This document shows positions 45,005 to 56,742 of a stretch of 64,000 nucleotides of DNA, piece after piece. The notes beneath the pieces were generated by a model. That model was not told where the DNA came from. It ran no database searches and saw only the letters and a list, made by a program, of their open reading frames with translations. Positions within the stretch are counted from its first letter, which is position 1. Every line of letters begins with the position of its first letter. The position numbers and the translations under genes were made by a program. The stretch covers positions 2,339,450 to 2,403,449 of the forward strand of contig NW_004955460.1 in the NCBI RefSeq assembly GCF_000276665.1. The letters run 5' to 3'. This stretch comes from Chinchilla lanigera. Taxonomy: Eukaryota; Chordata; Mammalia; Rodentia; Chinchillidae.

Positions 45005-45165
45005 GAAGTCTCAGACTTCAGGGTCTACAACAATCCCCGAGGAAGCCTGCTGAAATGCAGACTACTGAGACCCATTCTGAGAAAGGTGAATTCATGGATG
45101 GATTCCAGCAAGTTGCATGTTTAATAAATGACTTTAGCGTTCTGTGGGTCATACTTTAAATACAC
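45005..45165 (+). mobile_element. hAT-Charlie (MER5-like) relic
   Basis: The words 'cctgctgaaatgcagactac', 'tgagacccattctgag', 'attccagcaagttgcatgtt' and 'aataaatgactttagcgttc' follow the order of MER5-type elements. No target duplication was verified. Confidence 0.5.
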
Positions 45166-45169
45166 TTAG

Positions 45170-46850
45170 GGTAGACATATTAAGACTCCATGTTGAAAAC
45201 CAGAAGTAGCCAAAAAGGAAGGAAAAAAGTGAGACATGCAGAGAATCAAGAGCCAGCGTTCAGAAATTTCACAACTGTAGGTGAGAACTTCAGAGTTAGG
45301 ACCAGGCTGGCTGGTGATAAGATCTAGACAATGGCTGTGGTAGTCTTTGAGTGAGCATGTTGGAGATCCAGACAATGTAATTCCGGGGTTTGGTTTCTGG
45401 CTGAGCTTTCAACAGATTTTGCCAACCCAAATTTTGTAAGTGCCAAGATAGCGTTTCCCAAACTCATACTCAATGGAACAAAGCTTTTACCAGAAATACT
45501 CAGGAATAGTAAGACAACAAAAACAAAAAGAATGTTCTATAACCAAGTCACTTAGGGGAAATTCAGTCTTAAAAAAGTCAAGAAGATTTTTAAATGACGT
45601 ATTCTCCACTGTGTTTTATGAACGTCTAATAAAGAGATGTAGCCTGCTGCTCTTAAGGGTAGGAGGAGAGGGCTTTCCTAAAATCACACTGGCCGCAGTG
45701 ATGCTTCCTCTGCTTTGTTCTTATTTCTGGTCTGCTTTGTCTCTGCCTCTTCTTTCCCTTCCTACCGCTCATTGGAGTTCTTTATTCTTGGAATGACTGC
45801 ACATTTCCTGCATAAAGTAGGGCAGCATGCCTCAGGTACCTTTTCTCAAGGCCTGGGAATACACATCAATCATATTTTTCTAAGAAATCTCTTCTTTGTA
45901 CATTGTTCCAAAATGATGAAATGGAATAGTCCAAAATTGTCTTACATTTACTAATGGTTTTGCTATAGACCATTTCCCCCTCCAAATTTGGCTTAAAAAT
46001 AATGTTAAAAACATACTGAACTTCAGAAGCAAATGCTTTTGAATATTTTTAAGGTAATAATTTTCTCTTTAATCTGTGAAATACAGTAACAGATTTTCAA
46101 TCTTAGAATTTTGCATTCTTTGGTAAATTCTAGTCCATGATACACATTGCCGTTATTTAAAAAAATACACCAATGGATTTTTTGATGAATTTATATTTTT
46201 ATAATGCTTCATCTCTACTTATAAGACTGAGTTATAGATATACTTTCCTATTGTGTTTTTGTCGACTTTATTATTAGGGTTATTAAGGTCATGTTCACCA
46301 TATATAATGAGCAAGATGGCTTCCTACAATTTTCTATGCAATGAAATTAAAACAAAGTTATTCGGGAATTACTCTCTGAAGGTTAATATAGCTTACAAAA
46401 CCCAGATCTTATGCTTTTTCCTGGCATTCCTCTGTCCTCTAGATTGTCTTGCACACACATGCATGTCCATTTATATATGCATAAAATATCTCTGTATGAG
46501 GCTTAAGTAAGAAACCTGTTAGATTGATAAACTGTGAATGGAAGAGAGAAAATTTGGGACTGTAACAAGCTTAGAAGGCATCTACCTCCATTTTGGAAGT
46601 ATTAGATTTTACCTAATACACACACTATTATTTTTTCAAAATAAACAATTTTAAAATTTTAAAATACTATATATCATTTTGATAAAAACATTTGAAAATA
46701 CATTGAAATCAGGAGTTGTCTAGAGAAATAGAACTTATGAATTTCAATAGCAAATGAAGTAGTGGGGCTATGTATAATAATTTACCATGGCTTATTCAAT
46801 CTGTCCTTTTTCTTAAAACGTTGGAGTATTTCTGGTTTTTGGTTCTTTTT
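45170..46850. other. Unique non-coding sequence
   Basis: No gene or clear repeat. The open frame at 45473-45796 (107 codons) has no recognisable motif. Confidence 0.4.
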
Positions 46851-46854
46851 CTTT

Positions 46855-46947
46855 CCTTTCTTTTTTTTTGGTCAGTGGAGGAATCGAACTCAGGACAGCT
46901 CACTTGCCAGGCAGGCACTGTGCCACTCAACTATATCCCTAGCCCCT
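46855..46947 (-). mobile_element. ID SINE, moderately diverged
   Basis: Reversed ID: T-rich tail, 'gaggaatcgaactcaggaca', 'gctcacttgccaggcaggca' and 'caactatatccctagcccc'. Target duplications not evident. Confidence 0.85.
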
Positions 46948-47859
46948 AGTCTTTGGTGAATAGAAGAATCTTTTTATTTTCTGTTTACGTAAACTAATGA
47001 TGTTGTTCTGAAGTAATAAGAAATAACATATCAATGGATTATTATATCAAAGAGACAGCACACCTTCTCAAATGTGTAATCCAGGACCAATAGAGTAACT
47101 ATGGGGACAGAGGGTCACTGGGATACTCTGTGCATAGTAGGAACTAAATTATTCTATTTGTAGAATGAATGGAGTGACTAAAGGGACAATCTGCTGGCAT
47201 GGTAGTGGTTGGACTTTTAAAGCATAGTGAATCATAAGGACCTGCTCTCTCCCTTGTATTCATAATGCCTCCAGTCTTGCTCATGACAAGTTCATGTAGC
47301 GTGGGCTTCATGAGTGCCAGGCACTGGGCCCAAGCATTGTGGATGTTACAGAAGAGAACAAATACTCTCTCTTATATTTGGCGTTTCACCATACTAACAT
47401 AATCCTATATCGATCTTTATTCCCTATGGTAAAACCCAGGAATAAAAGAAAAGGAGGAAAAAAAGAACGGAGGGGATGATGTGATAGGGATCAAGATTCA
47501 TTTTATAATGTTAAGTGTAAGGGGCCCAAGGAGACATGTTTAGCAGTGGAACTGAGGTGGGAAAATAGTTCTCATTGTATAACACTCAGGTGGTTAAAAA
47601 AACACAATGCTTTAATTAAAAAAGAGTTGACATACTTGTCATTCAATGCCTTCTATATCTTTACTGAAAGATTAGCATGGGCTTAAGTTTATTAAATGGC
47701 TTTTCCCTGTACAGTAGAGGATATGTGTTCATTCAGACTGTGTATGAGCTGAATACTATGGCAAAATAAAACCTTTTCTGGTGTGCTAGAAAAGGCAGGA
47801 TAGAAGCAACTCACATGACCGCTATGTAGGTCCTTCCTGATATGTGAACAGATCAAAGA

Positions 47860-48420
47860 GAATTGTGACTATGAATCAGGATATGTCAACTTGACTGATA
47901 AAGAAACATCTAGAAAATTATTAAAGCATAATTCTGGATGTGTCTGGGGAGAGTTCCCAGATACAATAGGCATATAGGTCAGCAAACTGAGGTTGGAAGA
48001 CTTATCTCAGTTGTGGATGGCACCAACCAATAGGCTTATAATGTGGGTGTAGTAAAAGGAAAAGAAATAAAACCTTCACAGCTGAGAACTCCATTCTGCG
48101 AGAGTGGGTGCTTCGTTTCCTGCGGCAGGACATGGGTATCAGACTCCTGTTTCTTTAACCTTCTTTTCAGGGATCTTCTAACCTTTGACCTCAGACTAAC
48201 TGTATTCTTGATCCTTTTTTGTTCTCCAGCTTCTGCCTTCTTGGACTGAGTAGCTACTGCTCCACTGGGTCTCCCATGCATAGAGGGCCACTGTGGACTC
48301 TCCTAACTGTGCTCTTGTAAGCCCACCTGATAATTCTGCATACATAATTATATATACATGCTTTACCATTGATTTGATTCCTCTAGAGAATCCCAACCAG
48401 CACAAGAATGTGTTTTCAAT
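47860..48420 (+). mobile_element. Solo LTR-like element, copy 2
   Basis: Same family and orientation as 39770-40330: 'ggatatgtcaacttgactga', 'ttctggatgtgtctggggag', 'aggtcagcaaactgaggttg', 'caccaaccaataggcttata' and 'ttgattcctctagagaatcc'. No internal retroviral sequence. Small open frames within it are not credible genes. Confidence 0.65.
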
Positions 48421-48629
48421 ATGTTTCATTTTCTTGCCCATAAAAATACTTTTATATTATTTACTACTTTTGATGCATCTAGATCATTACAAGTTCCCAC
48501 TTTGAATTTCTCTATGAATTATTTAATGTCCCATAAATCAATTTGTAACAAGCTTAAAATATTTTGAGTACTATAAATTTAATAAGTACTTTATACAATT
48601 AAATGAAATGTGTATTTCTTTGGGAAATT

Positions 48630-48765
48630 TCTACCTTAATTTAAAAATTCACAATTTACTGTATATTTTACTTTTACTTCAGTTGAAAAAGATAATCATT
48701 TAATAGCTACTGGACCTCAAAATGCTTTTTCTTTAAATTTAAAAATCTTTCCTATAAAAAGCAAG
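48630..48765 (+). repeat. Local direct repeat, unit A
   Basis: It shares 'atttaaaaattcacaattta' and 'ctttttctttaaattt' with 49380-49525 in the same order and orientation; see findings. Confidence 0.8.
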
Positions 48766-49121
48766 AAGCTCTATTTTTGTCAGTGGCAAGAAAGCTAAAA
48801 CGCCAAAGAATTTAGATTTGATTTTGAAATTTGAACTGCAACTAAAATTAGCTGAATAACTTCTTCCATCTTTTTTTCTGAAGCATACCAACTGCCTTTC
48901 TATCTACTGAGGTTTTCCGTATTTTCAGTTGAATGATGCCTGGTAATTTTTCCAATCTCACAATGGGTAAACAAAGAGAAAGAAGCAGACTCCACACTTT
49001 TAGAGAATGGTTTTGCTTTAGACCACAGCAGCTGCCAGTTTAAAGACCTTAGAACAATATCTGTTTAGAAATCACAGATTGCTAATGTATGAAGAGTTAA
49101 GACTCAATTGTAATGGTATCT

Positions 49122-49162
49122 ACACACACACACACACACACACACATACACACACACACACA
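49122..49162. repeat. (CA)n microsatellite, interrupted
   Basis: CA units with one TA interruption near 49147. Confidence 0.95.
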
Positions 49163-49379
49163 AAGTAATATATGCGTCAGTTTTCTCTGCCTGAGCTAAA
49201 GCTCAGTCTAGATCCCTAAAAACAAACAAACAAACAAAAAAACTGTAATTGCCCTAGAGATTAAGGCAACATAGAAATTGTTACTAACAATGTGATCAAA
49301 TAGCTAACATTGTATTCCAAGCACAAGAGGTAACTAGAACTTCTTTCTGTACTTTAAAATCTTCCAGTAGGCCCAAATT

Positions 49380-49525
49380 TGGACAATTTCTACCTGAATT
49401 TAAAAATTCACAATTTATTGTATATTTTTATTTATTTCTCCTTCAGCCCCCAAACAGTCATTCAATAGCTACTTGACATCAAAATACTTTTTCTTTAAAT
49501 TTGAGTGATTTCTTTAAAAAGGAAT
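49380..49525 (+). repeat. Local direct repeat, unit B
   Basis: Partner of 48630-48765, about 750 bp downstream. Confidence 0.8.
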
Positions 49526-51969
49526 TTGTCATTTACTACATGCCCTAACATTTGCACTATTTGTAGGTGCAGAAGCACAAGTAGTGACTTGAGAGATGGA
49601 AAGAGAAGCAGAAAAGGGGAAGATTGAAAAGAAAGAGGGAAATAAAAAAGGAAAGACATATGGAGGGAAGGAAGGAGGAGAGAGAATGGAATAACTGAAC
49701 TATGTTTACCCATGAACACTTCAAATGATGTGGCAGTGACACAGCCCGGCTATGATTTATAGCGAGAATCCAATGTCACTGAGAAATTTTATGATTCCTG
49801 GAATTCAACACTGTGCTCACCCAGACTAAATAAACATAAACTGGCCTCTTCACATGTAAGCCAGTTATACAAAGTTCCCTAGAAGCAAAGGAAGGTTGGA
49901 TGCTCTTGTGTTATATACAGATGTTTTCAAATCTCTTTTTAGGACCCCAAGCACTGTGTTACCTTTCAGAAGTTCAAGAGATGGCTCTTAGCAAAGAAAT
50001 GCTTCCCTGGGGCTCCCAATAGATGTGGCTTTCCAGAGAAGCCTGACAGCTACTGTCCCCTGCTACTGTTTCTGTCCTTGTATTTGATTTTGAAGTAATG
50101 GGCGTGCATGCACTTAGCGTAAAGATAGAGACAACATTTTGGAACTATCAAAGAGGAAAATGCATCTTTCTATAAGGATTTTCCTTATGTCTATCTTTTC
50201 AGTAGCTACTTGTATTATCTAATGTATTTCCTAGTCATCCCAAAACAACTTCTTCCTTTGGTCCACAATTCCCTAACTTTCAATGCACAGGGCTTTTAGA
50301 ATCCAAAAATCTTTGAGTCATGTGGGTGAATTTACTTTCTTGGCCAACAAATAATTGGGTTAACACTTAGGCAGAAGTCAGGCCACTGACCTTTTCCTCT
50401 CTGAGGTAGGGAAGCGTGTAATTTTTCTTGAGATACAAGAAAATCTCTCAATCCATCAGACAGTGCTTGAAAGCAGGGCCCTGAGCCTGTTAGATTTATT
50501 TCCCACAGAAACTGTCAATCAGTGGAGTCTACAAATCATTGTTAGACATTCCCAAATGTTAGTAAAACAAACTTACAACTTTAGGATCAACTCATAAACA
50601 GCCCATGAGCATCACCAACTAGTGCATTTGTTTTAACAATATGGGTACTATTTTCAGTCTTGAGCCCTATTGTTGATTTTATTTTCCTTATATGACTGTA
50701 GTTTTAACTATCAAGGGTAAAGATTTTTATTTTCCTCCTCTACTATACCACTCTCGACCTTCCTGGTTATATTTACAATTTGATTGATTTATGGTGGTTT
50801 TTTAATTGTTTATTTGTGTGGTTTGGTTAAGGTGTAGATAGTTGTCCTCTTTTATTGGTTTATTTAATGGGTTGTTCCCATGGTAACACTTTTAGTACAT
50901 TTTTTTCAGAAAGTTGAAGGATGCTGTGGGGGCTTTTGTGTGGTGGTCTGTTAATCTTCAACAGACCCTAACAGGATTCCTTCAGGCTTTTCTTCTCTTA
51001 TTTTTGAGAAACTTGACTTCTTTAACCCTTAGGAGGCTGAATACTGTGTCTGCTAAGGACCACATCTAGACACACTGGTGTGGCGGAAGTTGGAAGATTG
51101 TGAGCAGTGGGGAATGACAGAATCACTATTATGGGAGACCAAATACAGTCACCTGGCAAGAAGACATCTCCAATTATCACTATGATGTTTATAAAGGAGT
51201 ATGGCTATTTATTTTCTATGTGATTTGCAATAAAAGAAAATATAGCTTTGGGTGTTTTGTTATGGTTGTTGTTGTTTTGTAGATACATTGTTGTCTGAAT
51301 TGCTGCAGAGCAGCTATTGTTGGTCCACTATTGTCTGGCTTTGACCTGCTCTCTGGGGAACTCAGCTGTGGTCTTCTAAGCTTAGAGCATGTCGTGAGAT
51401 GAAAGAAAAAATGAAATCACTCCTGAAACATGTTGCATGTTTGCTCAGCTAAACATTTCTACACCATAAAAAAAAAAAAACCTCTGAAATTTCAAAGTAT
51501 GTGTTAAAGATTTAAAAATGTAATTTTCAGGTCTTAGTGTCACTCAGATGTGGTTTTCTTCTCATATATATTCGAAGTTTGTTGTGAAATAATGATAAGG
51601 AAGAATTTATTTTGTTGTTATATCTTAATAATGACCATAACCGAAAATGTACACCACACACATCTTAGGTTCTAAAAGAAATGTTCGTGTAAACTTCATG
51701 AACCACTGTGCATTTAGAAGAGAGATCACATGTAAAATCATGCAGCACATTCTACTTTTTTTCCTAGACTTGTTATATTTTAGTGGAGAAAGGTATGAAA
51801 TATTTGCCCAACAAAGAAAGTACCTTACTCTTACGTGTTTATATTTAATATCAGTCTAAACTCTGATGATGTGAAGGGGAAAATGCACTAAGACAACAAT
51901 CACATTTATCAAGAAAAAGGAGACATTTTATTAGCAAAATATATCATGTGTACCAGCCCCACATACAGA

Positions 51970-52085
51970 TGCAAAACCAGGGGAGAGGCAGGACAAGAAC
52001 GGTGAGGGGCGGGGGATAAAAATAATCAAAGTACGTAATGTGCATGTCCCAAGGTGAAACCCATTAATCTATATAAAGAATAAAA
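51970..52085 (+). mobile_element. Short L1 3' end
   Basis: G-rich 'ggtgaggggcgggggata' followed by 'ataatcaaagtacgtaatgt' and 'gtgaaacccattaatctata', ending near 'aagaataaaaaaga'. It resembles the terminal part of the L1 3' end at 13860-13980. Heavily 5'-truncated. Confidence 0.5.
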
Positions 52086-52489
52086 AAGAGGGAGGAAGAA
52101 AAGAATAAATAGTATATAAAGTTAATCTCATTACTGGGATGATTTGGATATTTTTCCTTCCTGTTGGCTAAAGTCTATAATAATAGATTATTGGATCTCC
52201 AAATGGTTTCAATAGCAAATGTATTTGTCATAATAATTCTATTGCTAAAAAACACGTGTCAAATTTATAGGATGTGGAAATGAAATGGAGCTTATACCCT
52301 AGTTGTATAACCACATATGAAGTTACTAAGCCTACCCTGAAAATGGAGAGGAGGGTTCTTGCCCTTGTCCGTGTTGTTCCCGAGGAGTGGTACTTTCCAC
52401 TTGTTTAGGTGAGTAAAAGAACACTTTGCTGCATGTGTCAGGGCTCGTGTTGAGAATTTTACACACGTTGCCACTTCTAACAAAAAGGG

Positions 52490-52660
52490 AGGATAGCGTA
52501 TTGGCTGAGAGCATGGAGGTCAGGTACGGACAACACTGAGGTTGAATCCTCCCTCTGATAATTACCAGCTTTGCACCATTCTGAGGACCTCAGTTTCTTC
52601 ATCTGAAAGAAGGAGATAATAATAGTTTCCACTCCGTGGTATGAATAGTGATAGTGACCC
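52490..52660 (+). mobile_element. MIR SINE
   Basis: Sense MIR-like order: 'gaggttgaatcctccctctg', 'ataattaccagctttgcacc', 'gacctcagtttcttcatctg' and 'gaaggagataataatagttt'. Confidence 0.75.
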
Positions 52661-53035
52661 TCAAGAGCCAGTGTGTTAAGGCTTGGTCCCTTGGGTGGCA
52701 CTATTCAGAAGCCATCACACGTTTAAGAGGTGGGGCCTCATGGGAATCCTCAGTTCATTGGGGACAGAGCATCAGAGGGGATCGTGGGACTCCAGTCTCT
52801 TTTATTCTTTCTCTCTCTCTATGTGTTTCCTCTCTTGAGATGTAAGTTCTTTCTCTAACACATGCAGTTGCTATGATGTACCACCTTTGCTACTGGCTCA
52901 CACCAGTGGGGTCACCAGATCTTGGAAGTGAGCATCTGCAACTATGAACCTAAATAAACCTCTCTGCCTCATGAGCAGTGCATGCCCCTATTTCATTATA
53001 GTGATGGAAAACTGCCTAATACAGTGTACTTTCTA
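52645..53035 (+). mobile_element. Solo LTR-like element
   Basis: The words 'gttaaggcttggtcccttgg', 'gtttaagaggtggggcctca', 'tcagaggggatcgtgggact', 'cctaaataaacctctctgcc' and 'gaaaactgcctaatacag' fit an ERVL/MaLR-class LTR. It is the same family as the minus-strand copy at 22995-23345. Confidence 0.65.
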
Positions 53036-53770
53036 GCTCCTTTTAGGACTCAGTGAGATCAGTGTGGCTTGAAAAGATTACTAGTGTTTGAGCTTTTTCT
53101 AGTAGAAGTGATTAGTGTTTATGTGATTCTACATGCCAAGGAAAAATAAGAGAGGAAATGCTAATGATGGCACGGCAAAATGACAGTGCAAATGGTACCC
53201 AATATGTTGCTTTCTTTATGGATAAGTATTTTTGTGAATGGAGATCAAAGAGATGAAGATTTGACTGTAATTATTTAAGTTAGAATATATCGTTATTGTA
53301 ATAAAACTTAGGGGAAATAGCACCATGACCCCAAACACAAGTCTACTGTGGAGAACTCTACTTAATTAACATTTATTGGTAGGATTTTTCTTTTACTTGG
53401 TTACTAACTCACTGATCATTCTAAAACTCTTACATTAAAAATGTCCTGGTATGTATTGATATTACCAGAGAAATTATATATTTTTAATAAATATACTATT
53501 AACTCTGAGATAGTCCCAATAGATGGAAATGCGTATTTATTTGAGAGTCTGCTATTAACGCTAAGGCTTAATGCTATATTTTTGGATGACAGAGGGATGA
53601 AATTGTTAGCATATAGTTATTTCTCAGCAGAAGTCAGGAAAAGCTACAGGTTAGCATTTGAGACAGAGATTTGGATGATCTTATACAATCAGGTGAACTG
53701 TCTTCGAAAAATGCATACACGTCCCAGGCAAGAATTTAGTTCTATGCTCTTTTGCCATTCACTCTTTAAA
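53036..53770. other. Unique non-coding sequence
   Basis: The 124-codon open frame at 53441-53815 runs into the SINE at its right end and has no recognisable domain. I do not call it a gene. Confidence 0.4.
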
Positions 53771-53944
53771 CATCAAGTAAGCACACTAGGCCAGGAGTGT
53801 TGGTCCATCAAGTAAGCACGTTAGGCGAGGAGTGTTGAGTATAATCCCAATACTCTGGGAGGCTGAGGTGCGAGGATCACAAGTTTGATCTTAGCCTGGG
53901 CAACTTAGTGACTAAGAGAGACCCTGTCTCAAAATAAAACATTT

Positions 53945-53962
53945 TTTAAAAAGGGCTGGGGA
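53945..53962 (+). repeat. ID target-site duplication, left copy (18 bp)
   Basis: TTTAAAAAGGGCTGGGGA, identical to 54081-54098. Confidence 0.95.
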
Positions 53963-54080
53963 GGGGCTGGGGATTTAGCTCAGCGGCACAACGCCTGCCT
54001 GGCAAGCGCAAGGTCGTGAGTTCAATTCCCGGTACTGGAAAAAGAAAAACAAAAAACAAAAAACAAAAAACAAAAAAAAA
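53963..54080 (+). mobile_element. Young ID SINE inside the B1-dID
   Basis: It contains 'ggggctggggatttagctca', 'gcggcacaacgcctgcctgg', 'caagcgcaaggtcgtgagtt' and 'caattcccggtactgg', then a (CAAAAAA)n-type tail. A perfect 18 bp target duplication flanks it. Confidence 0.95.
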
Positions 54081-54389
54081 TTTAAAAAGGGCTGGGGATG
54101 TAGCTTAGTTTGAAAGTCCTAAATTCAATTGTCAGTACTGAAAAAAATAAAAAAGAAATTAAAAGAATAGAGCACTATACATCTTTTAAAAATGTGACAT
54201 ATTAGCAAAGAATATTACAGGCACATTATAAAAAATTTTAGAAGGATACATAATAAAAAATTTAAAATGTACTTTCTCTTTTAACTTTCACTTCTACATT
54301 AGCTCTCATTGGGGATCATTTAGAATCATTTTCTCACACAGAATTATTTTTTCTTATAAAATTTACAGTATACACTTAATATACCACAG

Positions 54390-54695
54390 AAATTCTTCTA
54401 TCATTACATGTTCTCCTAAAACCATATTATAAATGGATGCAATTCATTTCTTTTTATGAAACACTTTGCTTCATTGATTCAATTCCATAGTTGTTTATAT
54501 TGGATGATTATTCTATATTATTTAAAATACTGGTATTTTGCCAGTAGGAACAAACTCCTGCCATTTATTCTTTGTACTAATCAATCTATCCTTGTTCCCT
54601 CTGAATAAATTTCTGCAAGATAAATTGGTAAGTTAAAGGGTATCCAGATTTCCTTCACTTCTGCTAGATAGTATTATATCTGCAATTATTTAATT
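54390..54695 (-). mobile_element. Old L1 3' part, antisense
   Basis: Reversed old-L1 words: 'gaataaatttctgcaagata', 'aattggtaagttaaagggta' and 'tatccttgttccctctga'. Highly diverged, limits approximate. Confidence 0.4.
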
Positions 54696-54699
54696 TATA

Positions 54700-56260
54700 A
54701 ATAGTTCACAATTTGAGAATTAATTTTCCCATTAGTAATCGCATTAAGGTTTGGCTTACAAGTTTTGGTTGACATAAAATATTCATAGGGAACAAAGCTG
54801 CTCATTAACTTCTCAGGGCCATCTTGTGGTATCCTTGGAAGGGTAAGAGCTCAAAATAAAATGTGCAATAATGCTATGGGAAGATACTCCAAAAGCCTCA
54901 CTTGTCCTTAGCACACAAAACGGAATGCTTGGGTGCTTTTACACAAAGGCAAAGGGTGGGACGAACAACACTCTGTACATAATTAATTTTCTCCAAAGCA
55001 GACTTTTCTCCATATCTGAGGAAATAGGTCAGAAACACCAGTAGTCTACCTGATTTTATTCCCTGCACTTCCGGTGCCTCACTGGTGCAATGCCAGTGGT
55101 CTTTCCAAACCGAGTTATGCTGAGTGTAGAGGCCGTGTTCACATATTGATTATGCAAGAAGAAAATCAGGGAGCTTGCCTTTGAAGGCGTGCCACTGGGG
55201 CACTCAGAGGGTGGAGGGTAGCAGTGCCTGTCACGTGATGTGCGACGTGTGCCTGGCAAGTCTGTGCGATGCATGCGAAGACTGTAAATAGAGTTTGAGG
55301 AGTATCATTTGTTTTGGCAGAAAGACTTCTGATCCAAACAGAGGCAGAATTTCACAAAATTTTGACAATAGGAAGTCATCGCATTTAACTACCTGGTGGC
55401 TGAGTTTGGGGTATCAGAGTGTACGACGTCCCAGTGTGGTAGCACAGTGACTTGCGTGGGCTAAAGACTTAATGGACCCCATTTCTTGGGGCTTAAAAAT
55501 CATCTTCTTCCAGCAAAATTCAACTTTTTGTTTGTTTTTCTTTTTCTTCCCCAAGTAAGGGACAGAAAGGAGAAAAGCAAAGGAAGACCAGCTTTAAATG
55601 ACTTATAAAACTGACCCAGAAAAAAAACTTTTTGGACATCAAAAAGGTCTTACAAAACAGGCTTTTAATGATTTAAGTGTAAATGAATCAAAAACATATG
55701 GATAACATTTTCTTTTAAAATACACTTAGGCTTAAAAAATTAAGGGGAAAAGTAAATGGCAGAGAATGTTTTAGATTTGGGAAAACAAGAAAAAATGTAA
55801 AAAATAGCTTGAGGAATTTGAGACACCCCAATTGCATTTGGTGTTGTTTGCACTTAAGGAGGTATGCACGTTGTAAAGACTAAAATCCCCTACATCCAGG
55901 AGCCTTGGTCACCTAACTACATAAACAAGGCATAACAACTTGGTCACTAACTCACTGATCATTCTAAATTCTTTCCTGAAACACGTGCTTTGACATCAGA
56001 CCGGGAGGATCTTCTTGGGGGAGCCTTCCCTGAGAGAACATAGGTTGCAGTTTCAGATCCCCAGCTATTTGAAAATCCAGTATCTAACTGCAAACTAGTG
56101 GTGGTGACAAAAGCAGATGCGATATAATCCATCTGGGGTAGGAACTGAGCCGATATGAGGTCTTGCTCATATAAGCATGTACTGTGTGCCTTGTTCTTCT
56201 TGCATTGCAAGCACTTGCAACTCAGATATAAAATAATATTTTTTCAAAAAATAATAATAA
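54700..56260. other. Unique non-coding sequence
   Basis: No gene or clear repeat. The stretch 55060-55290 keeps several CpGs but is too short and too CpG-poor to call an island. Confidence 0.4.
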
Positions 56261-56264
56261 TATT

Positions 56265-56294
56265 TTATCTATCTATCTATCTATCTATCTATCT
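56265..56294. repeat. (ATCT)n microsatellite
   Basis: About seven uninterrupted ATCT units. Confidence 0.95.
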
Positions 56295-56499
56295 GTGCAC
56301 ATATGATTTTATTTTTCACAACAGGCAAATTCTTATTTATTTTCCACGCCGCAGAAAATAGCAACAGAATTAAATATGCCTTCTAGATTTTAAGTAATTA
56401 ATACATGATGAATGCTATCTTCAAGCAAAGTTAAAATTCTAAATTTAGAAAGCTGTGAGGCAAAGCCAAGAAGACTTTACTGTCCTCACTGTGCTACCA

Positions 56500-56582
56500 A
56501 TATATATGTATGGAGGTATGTATGTATGCAGGTATATAGGTATGAAGGTATGTGTGCATATGTGCATGTTTGTACATATGTA
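56500..56582. repeat. Imperfect (GTAT)n repeat
   Basis: GTAT/GGTA-type tetranucleotides with many substitutions. Confidence 0.8.
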
Positions 56583-56584
56583 TT

Positions 56585-56742
56585 TGCATTAGTGGAAGTT
56601 GAAGCCAAGGCCTTTGCACTGCCTTTTAAATACAGAGTCTCACTAAGTCTTTAAGTTGCACAAGGTAGACTCAAACTCATGATCCTCCTGGCTCAGTCTC
56701 CTGGACTGCTGGGACTGCAAGTGTGCACCCCTACACCTGGCT
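56585..56742 (-). mobile_element. B1-dID SINE, antisense
   Basis: Reversed ID half ('agtggaagttgaagccaagg', 'cctttgcactgcc') then a reversed B1 half ('cagagtctcactaagtcttt', 'gatcctcctggctcagtctc', 'gtgcacccctacacctggct'). Confidence 0.8.

Larger units (their letters stand above)
48421..51960. other. Mostly unique non-coding sequence
   Basis: No gene is recognised. It contains a local repeat pair (48630-48765 and 49380-49525), a (CA)n microsatellite at 49122-49162, and a purine-rich stretch at about 49590-49700. Confidence 0.4.
53786..54160 (+). mobile_element. B1-dID composite SINE split by a young ID
   Basis: The B1 half (to about 53945) has 'tgggaggctgaggtgcgagg', 'ttagcctgggcaacttagtg' and 'gagaccctgtctcaaaataa'. 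The ID-derived half resumes after the insertion (54083-54150: 'gggctggggatgtagcttag', 'ctaaattcaattgtcagtac'). A young ID sits between, bracketed by an 18 bp duplication. The 5' head of the B1 and its flank are tandemly duplicated (53771-53860). Confidence 0.92.

Noticed and set aside
55060..55290. Possible CpG island
   Set aside because: Too short and too few CpGs.
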